Source: a virus
Reading direction: 5' to 3' (one strand)
Virus record (IMG/VR): IMGVR_UViG_3300034071_003005
Span: 1 to 26,236 of that record
DNA: 26,236 nucleotides
A model generated the notes under the pieces. It did no database searches. It saw only the letters and a list, made by a program, of their open reading frames with translations, and was not told the DNA's origin. How positions within the stretch are numbered: the stretch's first letter is position 1; the number at the start of each line of letters is the position of its first letter. The position numbers and the translations under genes are program-made. This document shows positions 22,300 to 26,236 of this stretch, piece by piece.

Positions 22300-22346
22300 A
22301 GAACTGGCACAGGGCATCTCCACAGGTGCCCTTTTTGCCGTATAAT
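22291..22346 (+). promoter_or_regulatory. Shared-element promoter C (GACACT-N5-AACTG ... TATAAT)
   Basis: GACACT (22291-22296), AACTG (22302-22306), TCTCCA (22317-22322) and TATAAT (22341-22346) have the same spacing as promoters A and D. No TTGACA -35. The region between the element and the -10 is also a terminator hairpin. Expected start near 22353, 16 nt before the ATG at 22369. Confidence 0.65.
22311..22336 (+). terminator. Hairpin terminator between small-gene operons
   Basis: AGGGCA (22311-22316) pairs with TGCCCT (22327-22332); CC/GG inside the 10-nt loop can add two pairs. A run of five T ends at 22336. It would stop transcripts of the 20746-22299 cluster, directly before promoter C's -10. 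Confidence 0.72.
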
Positions 22347-22368
22347 GACTTCATAAGCAACCAAACCG

Positions 22369-22554
22369 ATGGAACGACCAAAAATTGGTGACATTAAAGT
22401 TCAAATTAGAGATGGTTCAAATGGAACTTTTATTGTTCAGGTTGATGAGTTCAAAGAAAACACTTTGCGAGGTGATGCTTACTGGGTAACCAAAGTATTC
22501 AAAAAATACAAGAAACAACAAGACGCAATTAAGTTTGCTTCCCGTTTTCAATAA
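22369..22554 (+). CDS. Unknown small basic protein, 61 aa
   Basis: MERPKIGDIKVQIRDGSNG opens a small beta-rich fold, followed by a Lys-rich helix (VFKKYKKQQDAIKFASRF). First gene behind promoter C. It starts in the AAACCGATG context without a GGAG-type ribosome site. Confidence 0.6.
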   Translation: MERPKIGDIKVQIRDGSNGTFIVQVDEFKENTLRGDAYWVTKVFKKYKKQQDAIKFASRFQ

Positions 22555-22573
22555 TCTCATACACATCAAACCG

Positions 22574-22831
22574 ATGACTAAAATCCAACTCAAAGCAATC
22601 ACAGTTACTTACACCCGAACTCTCACAGTTGCTCCCACAACTGAAATGTTTGATGACTGGGAGGATTATCCAGACCAAGAAGGATTTGAGAGTTTAGTGC
22701 TTGGAGAATTGTTTGATAAAATCCATTATGAGATGGGAGGACCTGCAAATCCTATGCCTTACACTAATGTAGAGCAGTTTGAAACCGTTGAGATTGACTG
22801 GGGGAGTGATGAAGAGGAGGATGAAGAATGA
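22574..22831 (+). CDS. Unknown acidic protein, 85 aa
   Basis: A TTG at 22535 could extend the frame, but the ATG at 22574 sits in the AAACCGATG context and gives MTKIQLKAITVTYTRTLTVA. The protein is beta-rich at the front, then acidic (DDWEDYPDQEGFES), and ends in GSDEEEDEE. Overlaps the next gene by 4 nt. Function is unknown. Confidence 0.6.
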   Translation: MTKIQLKAITVTYTRTLTVAPTTEMFDDWEDYPDQEGFESLVLGELFDKIHYEMGGPANPMPYTNVEQFETVEIDWGSDEEEDEE

Positions 22832-23007
22832 CTGACACTTGGAAGAAATGGACTATCTGGACTTCTATTCATCTCTTTGAGTATTGTGTGTATAGTTGGA
22901 GAAATCATATGTGGAACCATCTTGACGGATATCCAAATGAAGAAAGAATGAGAAAACTGTTCTGGTATTATTTGAACTACGGACACGCAAACACTTATTA
23001 TGACTAA
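22828..23007 (+). CDS. Unknown Trp/Tyr-rich small protein, 59 aa
   Basis: MTDTWKKWTIWTSIHLFEYC followed by VYSWRNHMWNHLDGYPNEER and RKLFWYYLNYGH. Fourteen of 59 residues are Trp or Tyr. It could associate with membranes peripherally. It overlaps its neighbours by 4 nt (upstream) and 8 nt (downstream). Confidence 0.55.
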   Translation: MTDTWKKWTIWTSIHLFEYCVYSWRNHMWNHLDGYPNEERMRKLFWYYLNYGHANTYYD

Positions 23008-23281
23008 CGAAGAACTCCCAGTATCAAACGAATTCGTCACATTTGTAAGAATTCAACTTAACCACGAACAAAGACAACAACTCCGTCGTTATCTAAATCT
23101 TCATTATCTTGGTGATGTGAATTGTAATGAGTATGATGAGAACTTCAAACTTGTTCCCAAATACCCAGAGAAAGAAACAGAAGAGTTCAAAGATGCTATG
23201 TGGAGAGCAGATATGTCAGTAGATTATCAAGTCAAAGTGGTTTATGATGTGAATGGTAAATGTAAAATGGAGTTGCTGTGA
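23000..23281 (+). CDS. Unknown protein, 93 aa
   Basis: Contains FVTFVRIQLNHEQRQQLRRY, a charged middle (KYPEKETEEFKDAMWRADMS) and a beta hairpin end (YQVKVVYDVNGKCKMELL). Soluble alpha/beta. The stop shares its A with the next ATG (TGATG). No family is recognised. Confidence 0.6.
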   Translation: MTNEELPVSNEFVTFVRIQLNHEQRQQLRRYLNLHYLGDVNCNEYDENFKLVPKYPEKETEEFKDAMWRADMSVDYQVKVVYDVNGKCKMELL

Positions 23282-23436
23282 TGAAATACTTTTTTCAAGA
23301 TTACCTTGCTATGCCTCTTAGCATTCTATTGTTTCTGTTGATTGCTCCAACTGTAATGCTTGGTGGAGTTATACTTGCCACACATAGTCTTGGAGTTCTT
23401 CCTGATACTGGTATTTGCCAAAAGGTGGAGAAATGA
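23281..23436 (+). CDS. Small membrane protein, 51 aa
   Basis: MKYFFQDYLAMPLSILLFLL is followed by IAPTVMLGGVILATHSLGVL and a short polar tail with one Cys. The hydrophobic stretch covers residues 11-36, enough for one long or two short spans. Overlaps the following ATG by ATGA. Function is unknown. Confidence 0.55.
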   Translation: MKYFFQDYLAMPLSILLFLLIAPTVMLGGVILATHSLGVLPDTGICQKVEK

Positions 23437-23660
23437 AACCTTATCTTTTGATTGTTGGGGACAACTACTACCCTTCTGCTTATACTGGTGATTGGGTTGC
23501 TTGTTATGCTACCGAAGAAGAAGCAAAAGAAAAATGGGAAGAACTATCTAAAAATGAGTATAGTAATGATTGGTATGAGATTGTTGATTTGAGAAAGTGG
23601 ATGGAAGACACTACATTTGATACTTTTGGACCTACTGGACTTATTGGAGACCCACAGTGA
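23433..23660 (+). CDS. Unknown protein, 75 aa
   Basis: A TTG at 23415 is in frame, but the ATG at 23433 follows a GGTGGAG ribosome site and gives MKPYLLIVGDNYYPSAYTGDW. A helix starts at CYATEEEAKEKWEELSKN, recalling the layout of the 86-aa gene at 22039. Acidic, soluble, unassigned. Confidence 0.6.
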   Translation: MKPYLLIVGDNYYPSAYTGDWVACYATEEEAKEKWEELSKNEYSNDWYEIVDLRKWMEDTTFDTFGPTGLIGDPQ

Positions 23661-23923
23661 AATTTTTTCAATATGATAAAAAAGTTTGGGATGATGGGGA
23701 TACTGACCACACCTGGCAGTTTGGCATCATCAACAATTGTTCATTACTTTGGGTGAATTATGAGAACCCCAGTAGGTTAGTTCATAGTAATGGTGGATTA
23801 CACATCATGCTCTCATTTCTTACTTCTTCTTCTCTTTTTGGAGTAGATTTTCAAGTTGGTAAGGTTGGTTTGAGTTTTAACTTTTTTACTGAATACTTTG
23901 ATGGGTTTGGAGAGGATGAGTGA
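23657..23923 (+). CDS. Unknown protein, 88 aa (GTG start)
   Basis: Begins at a GTG overlapping the preceding stop (GTGA). Aromatic-rich beta protein (WQFGIINNCSLLWVNYENPS; FGVDFQVGKVGLSFNFF) with an acidic end. Possible distant relative of the 92-aa protein at 21347. It is the last gene before the endonuclease cassette. Confidence 0.58.
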   Translation: MKFFQYDKKVWDDGDTDHTWQFGIINNCSLLWVNYENPSRLVHSNGGLHIMLSFLTSSSLFGVDFQVGKVGLSFNFFTEYFDGFGEDE

Positions 23924-23937
23924 TGAATTAGATTTGC

Positions 23938-23945
23938 TATAAATA
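23938..23945 (+). promoter_or_regulatory. Late promoter, exact TATAAATA (upstream copy)
   Basis: A perfect T4-type late core. Expected transcription start is about 23951. It faces a hairpin and then the terminator at 23987-24008, so its transcript might be only about 58 nt long. Confidence 0.65.
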
Positions 23946-23949
23946 AGAA

Positions 23950-24008
23950 TGTCTGTTTGGACGGCAATCTCTACAGACAAAGATTGGGTGTTCTTCGGGA
24001 CACCTTTT
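23950..24008 (+). ncRNA. Candidate short structured RNA between a late promoter and a terminator
   Basis: The stretch begins where a transcript from TATAAATA at 23938 should start. It holds a 7-bp hairpin (TGTCTGT 23950-23956 with ACAGACA 23973-23979) and ends at a strong terminator. A 22-codon frame (23949-24017) also crosses it. No homologous RNA family is recognised, so this is a hypothesis drawn from signal order alone. Confidence 0.3.
23987..24008 (+). terminator. UUCG-tetraloop terminator upstream of the GIY-YIG gene
   Basis: GGTGTTC (23987-23993), loop TTCG, GGACACC (23998-24004) and four T. The C(UUCG)G closure is an especially stable tetraloop. It would block read-through from the 22369-23923 operon into the endonuclease gene. 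Confidence 0.82.
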
Positions 24009-24012
24009 CTAT

Positions 24013-24020
24013 TATAAATA
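24013..24020 (+). promoter_or_regulatory. Late promoter, exact TATAAATA, for the GIY-YIG gene
   Basis: A perfect late core 25 nt before the ATG at 24046. The expected start (about 24026) falls at the first bases of the right arm of the inverted repeat, so late transcripts lack the left arm and cannot form the long stem. Confidence 0.72.
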
Positions 24021-24045
24021 ATAATGCCGTCCAAATAGAATAGAA

Positions 24046-24747
24046 ATGGAAACTCCAAGAGAGTATTATACTTACGCATATTTGCGTGAAGATAGAACAC
24101 CCTACTATGTTGGTAAGGGAAAGGGAAATCGTATATATGCAAATCATCAAAGGGGAATAAGTGTTCCCAAAGATAAATCAAGAATAATCTTCTTAAAACA
24201 AAACATAACAGAAGAAGAAGCATTCAAACACGAAATTTATATGATTGCTGTTTTTGGTAGGAAAGATTTAGGAACTGGTATTCTTCGCGATAAAAGTGAT
24301 GGTGGTGAAGGACCTTCTGGTGTTGTAAGAAGTGAAGAATGGAGAAGGAAAAAAAGTGAAGAAATGATTAAAAGTGGAAAATGGATATGTAGTATTGGTG
24401 GTAAAAAAGCAAAAGAACTTGGATTAGGTATTCACGCACTCACAACAGAAGAACGAAGAGAAATTGGTAAAAAATCAAGTGAAACTAACGAAAAAAATGG
24501 AACTGGTATATATGGAATGACATTTGAACAAAGGAGTAAAAATAGTAAAAGAACAAAAGAACTTGGTTTAGGAGTATTTGCTATGACTGCTGATGAATTA
24601 AGTGAAGTAGGAAAAAAAGGAGCAAAAATAACTAATTCTCAAAGATGGAAATGTACTGAAACTGGTTTCATTTCAAATCCTGGAAGTTTATCAAAATATC
24701 AAAAAGCAAGAGGTATAGACACCTCCAAAAGAGTAAAAATATCATAA
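24046..24747 (+). CDS. GIY-YIG homing endonuclease with C-terminal DNA-binding repeats
   Basis: This is a 233-aa protein. The N-terminal GIY-YIG domain is seen in YYTYAYLREDRTPYYVGKGK (the YxY...YVG pair, residues 8-23), Arg29 in GNRIY, Glu63 in KHEIYMI and GRKDLGTGILRDKSDGGEGP. Three spaced repeats follow at about residues 125-143, 152-169 and 174-191 (GLGIHALTTEERREIGKK, GTGIYGMTFEQRSKNSKR, GLGVFAMTADELSEVGKK), probably DNA-contacting NUMOD-like modules. A WKCTETGFI ... SLSKYQKARGID end resembles the small helix-turn-helix of such enzymes. This matches free-standing phage homing endonucleases (Seg/I-TevI type) that cut related genomes lacking the element and spread by repair. It has its own late promoter and an insulating terminator, as expected for a selfish insertion in an early-gene operon. 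Confidence 0.87.
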   Translation: METPREYYTYAYLREDRTPYYVGKGKGNRIYANHQRGISVPKDKSRIIFLKQNITEEEAFKHEIYMIAVFGRKDLGTGILRDKSDGGEGPSGVVRSEEWRRKKSEEMIKSGKWICSIGGKKAKELGLGIHALTTEERREIGKKSSETNEKNGTGIYGMTFEQRSKNSKRTKELGLGVFAMTADELSEVGKKGAKITNSQRWKCTETGFISNPGSLSKYQKARGIDTSKRVKIS

Positions 24748-24748
24748 G

Positions 24749-24804
24749 GACACTTCCCAAACTGTCCACTGACCTCACCACAGACCCTGTGGATGCCCTA
24801 TAAT
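24749..24804 (+). promoter_or_regulatory. Shared-element promoter D (GACACT-N5-AACTG ... TATAAT) with internal dyad
   Basis: GACACT (24749-24754), AACTG (24760-24764), TCACCA (24775-24780) and TATAAT (24799-24804) repeat the spacing of promoters A and C. A perfect 6-bp dyad, CCACAG-ACC-CTGTGG (24778-24792), lies between the -35 position and the -10 and could be an operator. Expected start near 24811, 17 nt before the ATG. Confidence 0.65.
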
Positions 24805-24827
24805 ACTTTCGTACACACAGAGGACTG

Positions 24828-25232
24828 ATGACCGAAAAACTAGAAACTAAAACTGTAAAGATAGTAAGTCTGAGTGATTGGGATGACTTTGTAATCCTCA
24901 CCTATGGAAAGCATTACAGGTTTCAACAGCAAGATGGATGGAAATCAAGAGGAACTGCTTACTTTACTGTTCCAAATCAATATGATGTGGAAGAGTTTGA
25001 TATTGAGGCAACTACAATCCCATTTGAAGTTAATGGTCAAAAAAAGGGTGTGAGTTTTGAAACTTGGTTGAATACAAATTTAGACGATACTGCTTCACAC
25101 TTTGAATCTAATTGGGAGAATGAGTTGTTCTGGGAAAGGAATTTTTATCCAGATGTAAACACAATTGTTTGGGACTTATACAAACGAGGATTGCTTGAAG
25201 AAGGTGAATATATGATTGATATTGATTGGTGA
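24828..25232 (+). CDS. Unknown acidic protein, 134 aa
   Basis: The protein runs from MTEKLETKTVKIVSLSDWDD through FVILTYGKHYRFQQQDGWK to a Trp/Asp-rich end (ENELFWERNFYPDVNTIVWDLYKRGLLEEGEYMIDIDW). Mixed alpha/beta and soluble; the last ~30 residues resemble the compact helical ends of other small proteins in this cluster. First gene behind promoter D, so probably early. No family is recognised. Confidence 0.65.
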   Translation: MTEKLETKTVKIVSLSDWDDFVILTYGKHYRFQQQDGWKSRGTAYFTVPNQYDVEEFDIEATTIPFEVNGQKKGVSFETWLNTNLDDTASHFESNWENELFWERNFYPDVNTIVWDLYKRGLLEEGEYMIDIDW

Positions 25233-25266
25233 CACCTGAAGAACTGGCAGAGTATTTGGAGGCACT

Positions 25267-25443
25267 ATGACTGAACGAGCACAAAAGATTATGAGAGCAT
25301 ACGAAGCAGAGGATACTTACAACTTTCCAAAAGATGGAGTTGTTGCTGCTATTCGTGAGGTAATCAACCAACTCCAACAAAGCCCTGGTGTGATTATGTG
25401 TGCTGATGTGTTAGAATTGTGTGAGGAACTGAAGGCACTATGA
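25267..25443 (+). CDS. Small helical protein, 58 aa; paralog of the 21153 gene
   Basis: MTERAQKIMRAYEAEDTYNF and CADVLELCEELKAL frame a helix GVVAAIREVINQL. The start has a TTGGAGG ribosome site (25255-25261). The stop overlaps the next ATG (ATGA). Similarity to the 65-aa gene at 21153 in order and motif argues for duplication of this gene type within the cluster. Confidence 0.62.
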   Translation: MTERAQKIMRAYEAEDTYNFPKDGVVAAIREVINQLQQSPGVIMCADVLELCEELKAL

Positions 25444-25628
25444 AAAAACAAGAACTCAAAGAACTTATAACACCAGAGTTTCTTTCCACACTTCATAGTG
25501 CTGTGGAGTGTTGTAATTGGAAGGTTGATATGATAGAAACGATGGAGTTTTGTAATTGGTGCTATAGGTTAGCAGGACAACCAGAACCATATTATGATGT
25601 GGATATTGAGATGGAGGACGAGGAATGA
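25440..25628 (+). CDS. Unknown acidic protein, 62 aa
   Basis: MKKQELKELITPEFLSTLHS is followed by CCNWKVDMIETMEFCNWCYR and an acidic tail (YYDVDIEMEDEE). The four cysteines (a CC pair, then C and C in EFCNWC) could bind a metal, but no known zinc-ribbon pattern is certain. Overlaps its neighbours by ATGA-type junctions. Confidence 0.58.
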   Translation: MKKQELKELITPEFLSTLHSAVECCNWKVDMIETMEFCNWCYRLAGQPEPYYDVDIEMEDEE

Positions 25629-25737
25629 GTGATTTTATTTCCTGCTATAATGAAAACAGAGAACTGGAACACTTGAAGAGATTTTCAATCTTATTCCAGA
25701 AGACAAACGAATTGTATTGGAGGTGAACCAGAAATGA
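25625..25737 (+). pseudogene. Small gene with an apparent single-base frameshift; relative of the 25960 gene
   Basis: Frame 1 from the ATG at 25625 reads MSDFISCYNENRELEH and then an unlikely tail to a TGA at 25726. In the -1 frame, from about 25672, a good continuation, LEEIFNLIPEDKRIVLEVNQ, runs to a TGA at 25735-25737 that overlaps the next ATG in the usual ATGA form. Joined at ELEH, the product aligns with the gene at 25960 (MSKSYISCYNNETKELEHDE then QLLNSL). One base appears to be missing near 25671. A sequencing error is as likely as a true mutation. No slippery site was seen. Confidence 0.55.
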
Positions 25738-25967
25738 AACTCATAGAAACGATTGAAAGGTGTGAGACCATACTATCTAAAAGATACGAATATCTTAAAC
25801 AAGAGTTAAGTCATCCAGAAGAAAAACTCAAATTAGTTTTTAGTGATAATCATCGTAATGAATTAATTGATGAGAAAACTGAACTTTTTGAGATGTTGTA
25901 TAACTTGAACTTTATAAAATTTGAGAGTAATATTCAAGAACTTGATGAAGTGTTAGATAATGAGTAA
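25734..25967 (+). CDS. Unknown coiled-coil-like acidic protein, 77 aa
   Basis: Almost entirely helical and charged (IERCETILSKRYEYLKQELS; NELIDEKTELFEMLYNLNFI), suggesting a helical hairpin or short coiled coil. Start chosen by the ATGA overlap with the frameshifted gene. Overlaps the following gene by 8 nt. Function is unknown. Confidence 0.6.
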   Translation: MKLIETIERCETILSKRYEYLKQELSHPEEKLKLVFSDNHRNELIDEKTELFEMLYNLNFIKFESNIQELDEVLDNE

Positions 25968-26208
25968 ATCCTACATTTCGTGCTATAATAATGAGACCAA
26001 AGAGTTAGAGCACGACGAACAACTACTCAATTCACTACAAGGAACTATGGCAACGATTGACCCGTATTCAGTTAAAAAAGAAGCAATTGATGAGTATCTT
26101 ATAGATACTATTGAGGAACGACTTACTCGTATTGAAGATAAAGTTGATTTACTCATTACTCAACTTAAAATAGAGTTTTATAAGAAAAATGATGGGACAT
26201 CCAGATGA
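25960..26208 (+). CDS. Unknown small protein, 82 aa, with an ISCYN-x-x-x-ELEH start
   Basis: MSKSYISCYNNETKELEHDE is shared with the broken gene at 25625. The rest is helical and acidic (IDEYLIDTIEERLTRIEDKV; DLLITQLKIEFYKK) and looks like a leucine-zipper-type coiled coil. Probably a small oligomeric protein; no known family. Confidence 0.58.
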   Translation: MSKSYISCYNNETKELEHDEQLLNSLQGTMATIDPYSVKKEAIDEYLIDTIEERLTRIEDKVDLLITQLKIEFYKKNDGTSR

Positions 26209-26236
26209 TATTATACTCACAAATCCCTCAAAGATG
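26189..26236 (+). CDS. Start of another small gene, cut by the window end
   Basis: Two overlapping starts are possible. ATG at 26189 gives MMGHPDDIILTNPSKM and stays open to the end. ATG at 26205 forms the usual ATGA overlap with the previous stop and gives MILYSQIPQR. The data do not decide between them; an overlap of the ATGA kind is the rule in this cluster, while the first reads more like a protein. Confidence 0.35.
   Translation, partial: MMGHPDDIILTNPSKM

Larger units (their letters stand above)
23956..24035 (+). repeat. 11-bp inverted repeat enclosing a terminator and a late promoter
   Basis: TTTGGACGGCA (23956-23966) is the exact reverse complement of TGCCGTCCAAA (24025-24035). The right arm ends 10 nt before the endonuclease ATG. 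Enclosed are the terminator 23987-24008 and the late core 24013-24020. Confidence 0.7.

Noticed and set aside
22834-22850. GACACT at the start of the 59-aa gene
   Set aside because: No AACYG box at the set spacing; it is coding sequence.
23949-24017. 22-codon frame beginning MSVWTAISTDK
   Set aside because: It crosses the terminator and the inner late promoter; it could be a gene remnant, but there is no ribosome site or relative to support it.
25229-25270. Copy of the GACAC-N6-AACTG element at 25231 and a 13-codon frame VTPEELAEYLEAL
   Set aside because: No -10 hexamer lies at the right distance and the ATG follows too closely; the match to 22291 may reflect a leftover EEL-type coding end.
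25640-25680. Programmed -1 frameshifting to join the two frames of the small gene
   Set aside because: No X-XXY-YYZ heptamer or downstream structure is present near the junction.

Overview
This AT-rich window looks like part of a T4-like myovirus of marine picocyanobacteria (Synechococcus/Prochlorococcus). The evidence is a structural region of adhesin-like proteins with GIGTT-x-P-x-x-KLHVVG motifs, T4-type late promoter cores (TATAAATA and variants), a cluster of very small acidic genes joined by ATGA overlaps, and a free-standing GIY-YIG endonuclease. The host assignment is inferred from family resemblance; no host gene or diagnostic auxiliary gene is present.

Region 1 (1-5473) is virion adhesion/fibre material: the 3' 813 codons of a large fibre gene carrying a perfect 396-bp tandem duplication, a subtilisin-family protease with an intact catalytic set and an I9-like propeptide, and a second, shorter fibre-like protein.

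Region 2 (5499-17072) is the most unusual. Three paralogous genes (629, 622 and 615 aa) each encode exactly twelve kelch-like repeats. In each, a SGGQAAQRVG linker sits after repeat 6, so each protein is predicted to be two six-bladed propellers. Interleaved with them are enzymes that could decorate proteins or glycans: two plus-strand 2OG-Fe(II) oxygenases, a GT-A glycosyltransferase, a GT4-FkbM glycosyltransferase/methyltransferase fusion and a PAPS-type sulfotransferase. There is also a 289-aa unknown. A third 2OG-Fe(II)-type oxygenase lies on the minus strand with its own late promoter. A strong terminator for the plus-strand operon is embedded inside its coding sequence.

Region 3 (17192-20586) holds small genes: a membrane peptide, an HExxH metallopeptidase, an RlpA-like double-psi beta-barrel protein, a secreted protein, several unknowns and an HNH endonuclease.

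Region 4 (20587-26236) is a typical phage early-type cluster of tiny, tightly overlapping genes, mostly unknown. It is interrupted by a GIY-YIG endonuclease cassette with two TATAAATA late promoters, a UUCG-loop terminator and a long inverted repeat. One gene (25625-25737) appears broken by a single missing base.

Four promoters at 17115, 20663, 22291 and 24749 share an upstream element, GACACT-N5-AACYG, placed 39-40 nt before the -10 hexamer. It may be the binding site of an undescribed activator of the small-gene clusters. No tRNA, CRISPR array, integrase or insertion sequence was seen, and no gene-free stretch exceeds about 160 bases.
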